Of a stretch of DNA of 28,227 nucleotides, positions 1-7,360 are shown one piece after another. How positions within the stretch are numbered: the first letter of the stretch is position 1; every line of letters begins with the position of its first letter. The DNA comes from Lachnospira sp. UBA4285 (lineage in GTDB: Bacteria; Bacillota; Clostridia; Lachnospirales; Lachnospiraceae), in contig DGVL01000081.1 of the NCBI GenBank assembly GCA_002394965.1, positions 1 to 28,227 of the forward strand, given 5' to 3'. The notes under the pieces were generated by a model, which had not been told where the DNA came from, did not search any database, and saw only the letters and a program-made list of their open reading frames with translations. The position numbers were made by a program, and so were the translations under genes.

Positions 1-605
1 CTGTTGACAGCTACATCCCGACTCCTGAGCGTGACACCGATAAGCCCTTCCTGATGCCCATCGAGGACGTTATGACGATCTCCGGCCGTGGTACGGTTGC
101 TACCGGCCGTGTAGAGCGTGGTGTTCTTCATCCTGCTGATGAAGTTGAAATCGTTGGTATCACCGATGAGACCAAGAAGGTTGTCGTTACATCTCTCGAG
201 ATGTTCCGCAAGACCCTTGATGAGGCTATTCCGGGCGATAACATCGGCGTACTTCTCCGCGGCGTTGACAAGGACGGCGTAGAGAGAGGTCAGGTACTTG
301 CAAAGCCGGGTTCTGTAACTCCGCACCACAAGTTCACCGCTCAGGTTTACGTACTGACCAAGGACGAAGGCGGCCGTCATACACCGTTCTTCAACAACTA
401 CAGACCGCAGTTCTACTTCAGAACAACGGATGTTACCGGCGTGATCAACCTTCCGGAAGGCGTAGAGATGTGCATGCCTGGCGATAACGTTGAGATGACT
501 GTTGAGCTGATTCACAAGGTTGCCATGGAGCAGGGACTTCGTTTCGCCATCCGTGAGGGCGGCAGAACCGTTGGCTCCGGTGCCGTTGCGAAGATCATCG
601 AGTAA
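1..605 (+). CDS. tuf: Elongation factor Tu, C-terminal part (5' end outside window)
   Basis: EF-Tu delivers aminoacyl-tRNA to the ribosome as a GTP complex in the cytoplasm. The reading frame is open from base 3 and ends at TAA 603-605, giving about 200 of the usual 395-400 residues. The GTPase domain is missing because the window starts inside the gene. Visible are the start of domain II (FLMPIEDVMTISGRGTVATG, then GRVERG) and all of domain III (GDNVEMTVELI, and the C-terminal FAIREGGRTVGSGAV). The stop is followed by a strong hairpin terminator, so tuf ends its transcription unit here. In this phylum it is usually the last gene after rpsL-rpsG-fusA, but that part is not visible. Confidence 0.98.
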   Translation, partial: VDSYIPTPERDTDKPFLMPIEDVMTISGRGTVATGRVERGVLHPADEVEIVGITDETKKVVVTSLEMFRKTLDEAIPGDNIGVLLRGVDKDGVERGQVLAKPGSVTPHHKFTAQVYVLTKDEGGRHTPFFNNYRPQFYFRTTDVTGVINLPEGVEMCMPGDNVEMTVELIHKVAMEQGLRFAIREGGRTVGSGAVAKIIE

Positions 606-642
606 TTTCAAAGTATAACTGTATCGTCATATACTTGACAGG

Positions 643-694
643 GCCCTGCGGGCCGGCCGGGTTCATCAGGAACCCGCCGCCTGCAGGGCTTTTT
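643..694 (+). terminator. Rho-independent terminator of tuf
   Basis: GCCCTGC at 643-649 pairs with GCAGGGC at 683-689. An inner stem, CGGGTTC with GAACCCG, closes an ATCAG-type loop. A T-run follows at 690-694. It separates tuf from the methionine-transport operon. Confidence 0.9.
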
Positions 695-759
695 CTCTGC
701 CGCAGCCTGAAGTCTTTCCGTGGCAGCGCCTTGGACAGCGGGGTGATATAGGCACAGAC

Positions 760-765
760 TATAAT
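760..765 (+). promoter_or_regulatory. Candidate -10 box of the metNIQ operon
   Basis: A perfect TATAAT lies 89 bases before the metN ATG. No good -35 stands 16-18 bases upstream; TTGGAC at 731-736 is 23 bases away, which is too far. If used, it gives a leader of about 80 nt containing the two small hairpins listed separately. Confidence 0.4.
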
Positions 766-794
766 GGGTGCTTGTTTTTTGAAAGTTCCCAAGG

Positions 795-834
795 GTTACC
801 CGGAATGGTAGTATAGGTAACATCCGCAGGGATG
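795..834 (+). promoter_or_regulatory. Structured leader of metN (two adjoining hairpins)
   Basis: GTTACC (795-800) can pair with GGTAAC (816-821) around a 15-nt loop. CATCC (821-825) pairs with GGATG (830-834) around the tetraloop GCAG. The second stem sits just before the purine-rich ribosome site GAGAAAGG. I do not recognise a SAM riboswitch, T-box or other named class. A role in metN regulation is inference only. Confidence 0.3.
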
Positions 835-853
835 AGAAAGGTTCGACTCTTAT

Positions 854-1975
854 ATGATTGAATTAAAAAACATCAGCAAAACATTTGTCACGAAGGAAGC
901 GACAGTCCATGCGGTGAAGAATGCGACGCTTTCCATTGCGGAGGGTGAGATCTACGGGGTGATCGGGTACTCGGGCGCCGGTAAGTCGACACTCGTGCGC
1001 TGCATCAATCTGCTGGAGGTGCCTGAGAGCGGCACGCTTTCGATCGACGGCTTCGGTACCGTGACGATGCAGCCGGGAAAGAAGAAGCCGGACTTTGAGC
1101 CGGCAGACGGGAGCGGGAAACGGGCGCTGACCGAAAAGGATCTGCAGAGGCTCCGCAAGGGCATCGGCATGATCTTTCAGCACTTCAATCTGCTTGACCG
1201 CAGTACGGTGTTTGACAACGTCGCTTTTCCGCTTAAGAAAAGCGGCAAGTCAAAGGAAGAGATCCGAAGCAAAGTCGCCGAACTGCTGAATCTGGTAGGA
1301 CTGACGGAGAAGGCTAACTCGTACCCGAGTGAGCTCTCCGGCGGACAGAAACAGAGAGTTGCTATTGCGAGGGCGCTCGCGAATGAACCGAAGATACTGC
1401 TGTCCGATGAGGCCACCAGCGCGCTGGATCCGGATGTCACCGAGTCGATTTTAAAGCTTCTGAAGGAGCTGAACCGCAAGCTGGGACTGACGATTGTTCT
1501 CATCACACATGAGATGGCCGTCATCAAGGAAATCTGCAATGAGGTCGCGGTCATGGAGAATGGTGAGATCGTCGAGACAGGCCATGTCTACGACGTGTTC
1601 AATCTTCCGACATCCGACATCGCAACAAGCTTCGTCGAGAGCTCGAGCGGACTCAAGCGGATCGACAAGCTCTTTGCGGGAAGATCACCTCTTGTTCAGA
1701 AGACAGAAGCCGGCGATGTGCTGGTGCGGCTCGTCTTTGCCGGCCCGAGTGCGGATGAGGCGCTCATCACGGAGACGGCAAAAGAGACCGGATGCCGCGT
1801 CAACATCGTTCTGGCCAATATCGATCTGCTCGAGGAAAAGCCGCTCGGAAGCATGATCGTCATGATCAAGGGGACGAAAGAGCAGACAGCCGCCGCGGTG
1901 AAAAAGCTCAAGGACAGCGGCGTGCGGGTTGAGGAAGTTGCAGACGACGATGTGAGAAAGGAGGAAGAGCAATGA
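854..1975 (+). CDS. metN: Methionine ABC transporter ATP-binding protein MetN
   Basis: ATPase of a D/L-methionine importer at the inner face of the membrane. Of 373 residues, the first ~250 form the ABC domain: Walker A GYSGAGKST (38-46), Q-loop in FQHFNLLDRSTV (~108-119), signature LSGGQ (161-165), Walker B ILLSDEATSALD (181-192) and switch His219. The QHFNLL and DEATSALD motifs are typical of MetN. The last ~100 residues fit the ACT-like NIL domain that binds methionine and inhibits transport in the E. coli protein. Oddly, about 25 extra residues rich in Lys, Gly and Asp (~66-95) lie between the second strand and the Q-loop. The stop overlaps the metI start (ATGA), so translation is probably coupled. 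Confidence 0.93.
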   Translation: MIELKNISKTFVTKEATVHAVKNATLSIAEGEIYGVIGYSGAGKSTLVRCINLLEVPESGTLSIDGFGTVTMQPGKKKPDFEPADGSGKRALTEKDLQRLRKGIGMIFQHFNLLDRSTVFDNVAFPLKKSGKSKEEIRSKVAELLNLVGLTEKANSYPSELSGGQKQRVAIARALANEPKILLSDEATSALDPDVTESILKLLKELNRKLGLTIVLITHEMAVIKEICNEVAVMENGEIVETGHVYDVFNLPTSDIATSFVESSSGLKRIDKLFAGRSPLVQKTEAGDVLVRLVFAGPSADEALITETAKETGCRVNIVLANIDLLEEKPLGSMIVMIKGTKEQTAAAVKKLKDSGVRVEEVADDDVRKEEEQ

Positions 1976-2676
1976 ATCTGCAGACATTGATGCCTAATGT
2001 AATGCAGTACACAGACAAGCTGCAGGCGGCCATCGCCGCGACGCTGCAGATGTTCCTGATCTCCGGGATATTCACGCTGATCTTCGGATTCATCTTCGGA
2101 ATCCTGCTGATCGTCACGAAGAATGACGGCATCGCACCGAACAAAGTCGTCTACTACATCGTGACGGTTGTCACGAATTTCTTCCGGGCGATTCCATTTG
2201 TCATCCTGCTGATCTTCCTGATCCCGTTCACGCGGCTTCTTGTCGGGACGTCGATCGGCGTGACGGGCGCCATCGTGCCGCTGGTATTCGGCGCGACACC
2301 GTTCTTCACGAGACAGGTTGAGTCGGTTCTGGCAAGTGTCGATCCCGGAAAGATCGAGGCTGCCCGCGCGATGGGCTGTTCGGTTCCGGACATCATCTTC
2401 CGGGTATATCTGGCGGAGGCGGTCCCGGATCTCTGGAGGGCGATCACGATCACATCGATCAGCATCGTTGGTCTCACCACAATGGCGGGCGCGGTCGGCG
2501 CCGGCGGCATCGGAAGCTTCGCCATCAACTACGGCCAGAACCTGCATCACCAGGATGTGGTCAATGTGTGCGTTGTGATTCTTCTGATCTTCGTCACGGT
2601 TCTGCAGACAGTCGGGAACCTGCTGGCGAGGAAGACGACGAATCGGAAAATATTCGCAAAAAAGGTAACGCTCTGA
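1972..2676 (+). CDS. metI: Methionine ABC transporter permease MetI
   Basis: Membrane channel of the importer, which pairs with MetN and receives substrate from MetQ. The 234 residues match the usual length of about 220. The chain is strongly hydrophobic with about five transmembrane helices. It contains the EAA-type coupling loop (EAARAMGCSVPDIIFRVYLA, around residues 127-146) that contacts the ATPase, and the family motif GAVGAGGIGSFAINYG. The start ATG overlaps the metN stop by four bases. A 59-base spacer follows before metQ. Confidence 0.93.
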   Translation: MNLQTLMPNVMQYTDKLQAAIAATLQMFLISGIFTLIFGFIFGILLIVTKNDGIAPNKVVYYIVTVVTNFFRAIPFVILLIFLIPFTRLLVGTSIGVTGAIVPLVFGATPFFTRQVESVLASVDPGKIEAARAMGCSVPDIIFRVYLAEAVPDLWRAITITSISIVGLTTMAGAVGAGGIGSFAINYGQNLHHQDVVNVCVVILLIFVTVLQTVGNLLARKTTNRKIFAKKVTL

Positions 2677-2735
2677 TTCACACGGGCAGGGGCGGCGGCC
2701 AGCCCTGATTCTGGCCGGAAGAAAGGGAGGATTAC

Positions 2736-3725
2736 ATGAGGAATTTCAGCAGATTTGCAGCGGCAGCAGCAGCGGCAGTTCTTTCAGCCGGCGTTCTGGC
2801 AGGGTGCGGAAGCACCGGTTCGACCGCGAACACAGCGGCTGGCGGCTCGGCAAGTGCGGCGGCGACGACCAAGGCTGCAGCAAAGGCAAGCGGAGCGGCT
2901 GTTAAGATCGGAATCCCGGACGACGCGACCAACGGCGGACGCGCCATCAAGCTTCTTGAGGCGGCAGGCCTCATCGAGGTAGATCCGGCAGCCGGCTACA
3001 CACCGGAGACGAAGGATATCACCAAGTATCTGTACAACATCGAGGTTGTCCCGGCACAGGCCAACACCCTTCCGTCCACACTTGATGACTATGGCGCCTG
3101 CGTCATCAACGGAACCTACGCGATCCCGCAGGGACTTGTTCCGAGCAAGGATGCACTGATCGTCGAGAAACAGGACACCGGCAGCGCCGAGAACCCATAT
3201 GTCAATGTTATCGTGGCACGCTCGGCTGACAAGGACAACGAGACCTACAAAAAGGTTATTGACGCGTTCCAGACCCAGTACGTCGGTGACTACATCGTAG
3301 CGAAGTACAGCGAGGCATTTATCCCGTCATTCTCCGCCTATGACGCTTCCAAGCAGGAGGACAACACCGCGGAGGTCGACGCATATCAGTCTGACAAGAG
3401 CGGCAAGACCGTCGTCAAAGTCGGTGTATGCGGATCTTCCAACGATCACTGGAAGGCGGTTCAGAAGGTGCTCGATGACGAGAACGCCAACATCTACATC
3501 GAGCTGGTTGAGTTTGACGCGTACAATCTTCCGAACGAGGCGCTGAACTCCGGAGAGATCGACCTGAACTCGTTCCAGCACAAGGCATATCTTGCCAATG
3601 AGGTGAGCACGCAGGGATACGCGATCGAGTCTATCGGAGACACCCTGATGGCTCCGCTCTCCCTGTACTCGCACAAAGCGACAAGCCTTGACGAACTCAA
3701 GACACTTGCAGGAAAGAAGGAATAA
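2736..3725 (+). CDS. metQ: MetQ/NlpA-type substrate-binding lipoprotein, circularly permuted
   Basis: Binding lipoprotein of the methionine importer, expected to be anchored outside the membrane. A signal peptide ends in the lipobox LAGC (Cys24), followed by an Ala/Thr/Lys/Gly linker to about residue 55. Residues 56-203 then begin VKIGIPDDATNGGRA and continue through AGLIEVD, ACVINGTYAIPQGL, ALIVEK, PYVNVIVARSADKDNE and YIVAKYSEAFIPSF. In ordinary MetQ this is the C-terminal part. A ~20-residue polar linker follows. Residues 226-329 start VVKVGVCGSSNDH and hold LVEFDAYNLPNEALNSGEID, FQHKAYL, MAPLSLYSHK and SLDELK, which is the normal N-terminal part. The protein ends where IPND/TNGGRA would usually continue. 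Both halves look intact. The 329 residues exceed the usual ~270 because of the two linkers. The start has a strong AAAGGGAGG site. Confidence 0.9.
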   Translation: MRNFSRFAAAAAAAVLSAGVLAGCGSTGSTANTAAGGSASAAATTKAAAKASGAAVKIGIPDDATNGGRAIKLLEAAGLIEVDPAAGYTPETKDITKYLYNIEVVPAQANTLPSTLDDYGACVINGTYAIPQGLVPSKDALIVEKQDTGSAENPYVNVIVARSADKDNETYKKVIDAFQTQYVGDYIVAKYSEAFIPSFSAYDASKQEDNTAEVDAYQSDKSGKTVVKVGVCGSSNDHWKAVQKVLDDENANIYIELVEFDAYNLPNEALNSGEIDLNSFQHKAYLANEVSTQGYAIESIGDTLMAPLSLYSHKATSLDELKTLAGKKE

Positions 3726-3731
3726 TATCAT

Positions 3732-4925
3732 ATGAGTTTGACGGATGACACAATTCGTCAGCAGGCAGAGGCCGACCGCGATTACGCGGTCGGTCTTCGC
3801 GAGTTCTTCCACATGCACCCGGAACTCTCCGCAAAAGAGTTCCACACACAGGAAAAAATCGAGGAAGAACTTCACAAGCTCGGGCTGACGACAAAACGGA
3901 TTGCAAAGACCGGTGTACTGACGGAAATAAAAGGAAACCTCCCGGGCGACAAGACCATTGTGCTTCGCGCGGACATCGACGCGCTGCCGGTCCAGGAGAT
4001 GCATGAGTGCGCCTACATGTCGCAGAACGAGGGCGTCATGCACGCCTGCGGCCACGACATGCACTGCTCCGCGCTGATCGAGGCGTGCCGGCTTCTCGTG
4101 AGAAACCGCGACAGCTTCGGCGGCACGGTGCGCGTCACCTTCCAGCCGGGTGAAGAGATCGGGTACGGTGCCCACATCATCGTTGGCGAGGGCGATATCG
4201 ACGGGTGTGACCGCAGCTTCGGCCTTCACGCCGCCTCCGACATTCCGGTCGGCAAGGTCGCCGCAGTTCCCGGCCCCAACAACGCCTCTGTGGACTGGTT
4301 CAACATCCATGTGACCGGAAAAGGCGTCCACGTGTCAACGCCGCAGCTTGGCGTCGACGCCGCCTACATCGCGGCGCAGATCGTCGTGGCGGCGCAGGCA
4401 CTCGTTACCCGCCGCACAGACCCGATGGAGAATGTGCTGCTTGGTATCGGGAAGATCACAGCCGGAAACGCCTACAACGTTGTGGCAGAGAAGGCCGACA
4501 TCGAGGGCACTATCCGCGTGTTCAGCCAGGAGACCCGTAAGAAGGTGCGCGGCATGCTGACGGATCTGGCCGAAAAAGTCGCCGCCGTATACGGCGGCAA
4601 GGCCGAGATCAAGTTTGAGGACAACACCTCACCGCTCATCAACGACCCGGAGTCAACAAAAGAGGTTCAGGCTACGCTGGGCCATCTCATCGGACCGGAG
4701 AACGTCGTCACAGACCGCAGGCCGTCGCTTGGCGGAGATGATTTCGCCGAGTACAACCTGCGAGTACCGGGATGCTACGCGTATGTCGGAACCAGAAATC
4801 CGGAAAAAGCAGAGACCACCTGCGCGCACCACGACTCGCACTTTGACATTGACGAGGACGCCGTCGTGATCGCCGCGGAAACTTACGCCGCGTACGCCAT
4901 CGACTACCTGAACGGGACGTTCTAA
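3732..4925 (+). CDS. M20-family amidohydrolase (aminoacylase/hippurate-hydrolase type)
   Basis: Cytoplasmic metallo-amidohydrolase that likely removes an acyl group from an N-acyl amino acid. The 397 residues match the M20D family. Motifs: HMHPELSAKEFHT (27-39), LRADIDALPVQE (78-89), MHACGHDMH with probable metal ligands Cys106 and His108, FQPGEEIG with Glu141/142, GLHAASDIPVGKV with His166, and a C-terminal HHDSHFDIDEDA. The lid/dimerisation domain lies around residues 180-290. It starts six bases after the metQ stop with AAGGA upstream, so it is the fourth gene of the operon. That placement suggests the substrate is an N-acyl derivative of methionine or a related amino acid; the substrate cannot be read from the sequence. 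Confidence 0.88.
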   Translation: MSLTDDTIRQQAEADRDYAVGLREFFHMHPELSAKEFHTQEKIEEELHKLGLTTKRIAKTGVLTEIKGNLPGDKTIVLRADIDALPVQEMHECAYMSQNEGVMHACGHDMHCSALIEACRLLVRNRDSFGGTVRVTFQPGEEIGYGAHIIVGEGDIDGCDRSFGLHAASDIPVGKVAAVPGPNNASVDWFNIHVTGKGVHVSTPQLGVDAAYIAAQIVVAAQALVTRRTDPMENVLLGIGKITAGNAYNVVAEKADIEGTIRVFSQETRKKVRGMLTDLAEKVAAVYGGKAEIKFEDNTSPLINDPESTKEVQATLGHLIGPENVVTDRRPSLGGDDFAEYNLRVPGCYAYVGTRNPEKAETTCAHHDSHFDIDEDAVVIAAETYAAYAIDYLNGTF

Positions 4926-4967
4926 GCGGGAAAAGATACAAAGTAAGAAAGACATCAGATAATATGA

Positions 4968-5003
4968 TAAGCCGCCGCGCCATAAGAGCGCGGCGGCTTA
5001 TTT
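4968..5003. terminator. Terminator closing the methionine operon, probably bidirectional
   Basis: A 13-bp perfect stem, TAAGCCGCCGCGC (4968-4980) with GCGCGGCGGCTTA (4988-5000), has a 7-nt loop. The plus tail is TTT. On the minus strand the hairpin lies two bases beyond the stop of the small ORF at 5006-5182. Confidence 0.88.
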
Positions 5004-5005
5004 GG

Positions 5006-5182
5006 TCAGCAATCCCGGCTGTAGTGATTATTAAAGAAAATGCTGATGATGAGCATTACGCCGGAACTGAGTATAAAAATGTCAGCCAGAAGCGGCAGGT
5101 TACAAACATGACGGATAAGAAAACTGCTCAGAAGCAGAATAGCTGGAGAGTGCATTAAAAGATAATGAGGGATTTTTGACAT
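5006..5182 (-). CDS. Probable small hydrophobic membrane protein (58 aa)
   Basis: An uninterrupted 58-codon frame on the minus strand runs from ATG at 5182 to TGA at 5006. The chain starts MSKIPHYLLMHSPAILLLSS and has a second hydrophobic stretch, LADIFILSSGVMLIISIFF, separated by the short polar turn IRHVCN. This fits two membrane helices with a polar tail (NNHYSRDC). A GAAAGGGG site lies just upstream, though only 3-5 bases from the ATG. The terminator at 4968-5003 follows the stop directly. I recognise no family. The hydrophobic pattern, ribosome site and terminator placement support it; the AT-rich setting and short length argue for caution. Confidence 0.42.
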   Translation of the reverse strand: MSKIPHYLLMHSPAILLLSSFLIRHVCNLPLLADIFILSSGVMLIISIFFNNHYSRDC

Positions 5183-5204
5183 ATGCCCCTTTCACTGTGA
5201 TACA
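5176..5204 (+). promoter_or_regulatory. Candidate distal promoter for the radical SAM gene
   Basis: TTGACA at 5176-5181, a 17-bp spacer, then GATACA at 5199-5204 preceded by TG one base away. It overlaps the start of the small minus-strand ORF. The -10 is weak. Confidence 0.35.
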
Positions 5205-5391
5205 AACCAGATAGATTGATCATTTATTGCAAAATATAGATTTAATAAGTATACCCTCATTATACAATTTTATTTGCATAGAGGGAAACTTTTATATTCC
5301 AGCTGAGGACAATTCCGGGAATATGTATAATGACAAAAAGTGAGCCGCTGTGTTAAAGTATCTGATGATCAATCTATACGGAGGGGATAAC
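5183..5391. other. AT-rich intergenic region between divergent genes
   Basis: This 209-base stretch is far more AT-rich than the flanking genes. It separates the small minus-strand ORF from the radical SAM gene. It holds candidate promoters, CCCTC (5254-5258) opposite GAGGG (5281-5285), and a palindromic patch at 5294-5324. No RNA gene or further ORF was recognised. Confidence 0.5.
5326..5331 (+). promoter_or_regulatory. Candidate proximal -10 of the radical SAM gene with overlapping palindrome
   Basis: TATAAT at 5326-5331 lies 60 bases before the start codon; the -35 is weak (CTGAGG at 5303-5308). ATATTCC (5294-5300) is mirrored by GGAATAT (5318-5324), and a tighter palindrome, ATTCCGGGAAT, occupies 5312-5322. 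They lie between the presumed -35 and -10, where an operator could sit. Confidence 0.35.
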
Positions 5392-6858
5392 ATGCCATCA
5401 ATTGCAGAAGTCAAGCACGCCGCCGAGAGACAGGCTGTGAGCGTGATGATCGACGGGCTTATCAAGAATCTTAAAAATTCCGACGACAGAACCAAAACAT
5501 ATATGAGCATGATCAGCCTTGCGCAGAAGTTCTTCGGCAAGGCGTTCACACCGGAGAAGGTGGAGAAAGTCAAGGCTGCCATTCAGGACCCGGACAACCG
5601 CTGGATGAAATTCATCAACAAGACGATTGATGAGATCAATCCGAACTTTGCAAAGATGACGCTCCTGAACCTCGGCTATGAGGCGTTTCTGCGCGGGACC
5701 AAGACGATCCGCGAGAACCGGGAGAAGTACAACTGCAATATTCCGTGGCTGATTCTGTTTGACCCGACTTCCGCCTGCAACATGCACTGCGTGGGCTGCT
5801 GGTCCGGCACATACGGCCACAAGAACAATCTGACATTCGAGGACATGGACAAGATTGTCACCGAGGGCAAGAAGCTGGGCGTCTATCTGTATCTGATGAC
5901 GGGCGGTGAGCCGATGGTGCGCAAGAAGGATGTGCTTCGCCTTATCGAGAAGCATCATGACTGCTACTTTGCCGCATTCTCCAACTCGACGCTTATCGAC
6001 GAGGATCTCTGCAAGGAGCTGGTTCGTCTCGGCAACATGACGTTCTTCCTCTCCATCGAGGGCACACCGGACACCAATGATGCGCGCCGCGGCGAGGGCC
6101 ACTATGCAGCAGTCATGAAGGCGATGGACCTGCTGAAGAAGTACGGAATCCTCTTTGGCACCTCGATCTGCTACACCAGCAAGAATATTGAGGCTGTCAC
6201 GAGCGATGATTTCTTCCATCTGCTCGAGGAGAAGGGCGCAAAGTTTGGATTCTACTTCCACTACATGCCGGTGGGCCAGAATGCGGTTCCGGCGCTGATG
6301 CCGACACCGGAGCAGAGAAAGTACATGATCGATCGTATCCGCTACATCCGCAGCAACAAGAGCGACATCCAGTTCTACCCGATGGACTTCCAGAACGACG
6401 GCGAGTACGTCGGCGGATGCATTGCCGGCGGAAGAAACTACTTCCATATCAATTCCAGCGGCGACGCGGAGCCGTGCGTGTTCATCCATTTCTCGAATGC
6501 CAACATCCACGACAAGAGCGTTCTGGAGATCCTGCAGAGCCCGCTGTTCATGGAGTACCACGAAGGTCAGCCGTTTAATCGCAACCATCTCCGCCCGTGC
6601 CCGATGCTCGAGAATCCGCAGCTGCTGCGCAAGATGGTGAAGGAGTCCGGCGCACATCAGACCAACGAGGAGGCACCGGAGTCCGTGGAGGAACTCTGTG
6701 AGAAGTGCGACGATTACGCGCAGAAGTGGAAGCCGATGGCGGCGGAAATCTGGGCGAGCGAGACTCACAAGAAGCCGACCTACGAGAACTACACGAAGCT
6801 TCACCGCGAGCATCCGGAACTGGCTGCATTCGAGAAGCCGGAAGAGGCGGCGAAGTAA
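5392..6858 (+). CDS. Radical SAM protein with SPASM-like C-terminus
   Basis: Radical S-adenosylmethionine enzyme of unknown substrate, probably cytoplasmic. The ATG at 5392 is chosen because GGAGGGG (5380-5386) stands just before it; an in-frame GTG at 5350 lacks a ribosome site. Of 488 residues, ~1-115 are a helical leader. The cluster motif CNMHCVGC gives Cys129, Cys133 and Cys136, followed by the SAM-contacting TGGEP (170-174) and FFLSIEGTPDTND. The C-terminal third has GGCIAGGRNYFHINSSGD, AEPCVF, RPCPML and CEKCDDY, a cysteine pattern typical of SPASM/twitch auxiliary-cluster domains. The gene stands alone between its own promoter region and terminator, and no peptide precursor gene is evident next to it. 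The reaction cannot be assigned. Confidence 0.88.
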   Translation: MPSIAEVKHAAERQAVSVMIDGLIKNLKNSDDRTKTYMSMISLAQKFFGKAFTPEKVEKVKAAIQDPDNRWMKFINKTIDEINPNFAKMTLLNLGYEAFLRGTKTIRENREKYNCNIPWLILFDPTSACNMHCVGCWSGTYGHKNNLTFEDMDKIVTEGKKLGVYLYLMTGGEPMVRKKDVLRLIEKHHDCYFAAFSNSTLIDEDLCKELVRLGNMTFFLSIEGTPDTNDARRGEGHYAAVMKAMDLLKKYGILFGTSICYTSKNIEAVTSDDFFHLLEEKGAKFGFYFHYMPVGQNAVPALMPTPEQRKYMIDRIRYIRSNKSDIQFYPMDFQNDGEYVGGCIAGGRNYFHINSSGDAEPCVFIHFSNANIHDKSVLEILQSPLFMEYHEGQPFNRNHLRPCPMLENPQLLRKMVKESGAHQTNEEAPESVEELCEKCDDYAQKWKPMAAEIWASETHKKPTYENYTKLHREHPELAAFEKPEEAAK

Positions 6859-6902
6859 GCAGTAAGCAGATGGCTTGCGGCAGGAGAACTGCATAATACA
6901 GG

Positions 6903-6943
6903 AAAAAAGAGCCGCTGCGGAGAAAAGCAGCGGCTCTTTTTTT
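6903..6943 (+). terminator. Rho-independent terminator of the radical SAM gene
   Basis: GAGCCGCTGC (6909-6918) pairs with GCAGCGGCTC (6927-6936) around GGAGAAAA. A-run and T-run flanks make the hairpin symmetric. Confidence 0.93.
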
Positions 6944-7000
6944 CGGTACCGGGAGCTGGCCGCTGTGACTTGATCGGAGTGAAAGCGGAGGAGGAAACGC

Positions 7001-7336
7001 ATGGGACGGAGAAGTGTCTATGATATGAAACTGGCTGAAGTTTATCCGCTTCTTGCGGCGAAAGCCATGAAAAAGGGGAGAACCAGGGCAGAGGTGGACA
7101 GCGTGATCCTCTGGCTGACCGGATGGGACATGAAGAATGTCGATATGGAGATGCCATATGGCGATTTTCTCGCGGATGCCCCGGCGTTTAATCCCCGCGC
7201 GGATCTGATAAAAGGATCTGTCTGCGGCATAAAGGTGGAGACAATAGAAGACCCGCTTGCGAAGAGGATGCGGCAGCTCGACAAGCTGGTCGACGAGCTC
7301 GCGAAAGGCAGGCCGATGGACAAAATATTGCGGTAA
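7001..7336 (+). CDS. DUF2200 family protein
   Basis: Small soluble protein of unknown function, 111 residues, which is the usual length of this family. Recognisable segments are VYPLLAAKAMKKGRTRAEVD (14-33), ILWLTGW, an acidic patch DMEMPYGDFLADAP, LIKGSVCGIKVE, IEDPLAKRMRQLDKLVDELA and the C-terminal MDKILR, all in the order I know from DUF2200 proteins. GGAGGAGGAAACGC before the ATG fixes the start. No promoter is obvious in the 57 bases after the preceding terminator. It faces the minus-strand gene at 7435-7698, with a long hairpin between them. Confidence 0.85.
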   Translation: MGRRSVYDMKLAEVYPLLAAKAMKKGRTRAEVDSVILWLTGWDMKNVDMEMPYGDFLADAPAFNPRADLIKGSVCGIKVETIEDPLAKRMRQLDKLVDELAKGRPMDKILR

Positions 7337-7360
7337 GAGTGCGCTTTCTCTTGAAACCGT

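Noticed and set aside
795..852. tRNA-like sequence (GGTTCGACT resembling a T-loop, GGTAGTA resembling a D-loop)
   Set aside because: No acceptor stem, no seven-base anticodon loop, and the T-arm stem pairs poorly.
605..853. SAM riboswitch or T-box before metN
   Set aside because: The conserved SAM-I core and the T-box GGGTGGNACCGCG sequence are both absent.
1696..2550. 284-codon minus-strand frame across metN and metI
   Set aside because: It covers two clear genes on the other strand, and its Arg/Asp/Gln-rich composition is typical of an antisense frame.
2736..3725. MetQ halves as two genes joined by frameshift or as a pseudogene
   Set aside because: The frame is open throughout, has one signal peptide and one stop, both halves keep all conserved segments, and a clean linker joins them. 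Permutation explains this better.
5392..6858. Peptide-maturing (RiPP) radical SAM system
   Set aside because: No short precursor gene with a leader-like sequence, RRE domain or export gene is adjacent. The small ORF at 5006-5182 is a hydrophobic, membrane-type sequence on the other strand.
5398..7002. 534-codon open frame on the minus strand
   Set aside because: It is antisense to the radical SAM gene. Its translation is rich in His, Leu, Val and Arg without motifs, and it crosses the gene's terminator.
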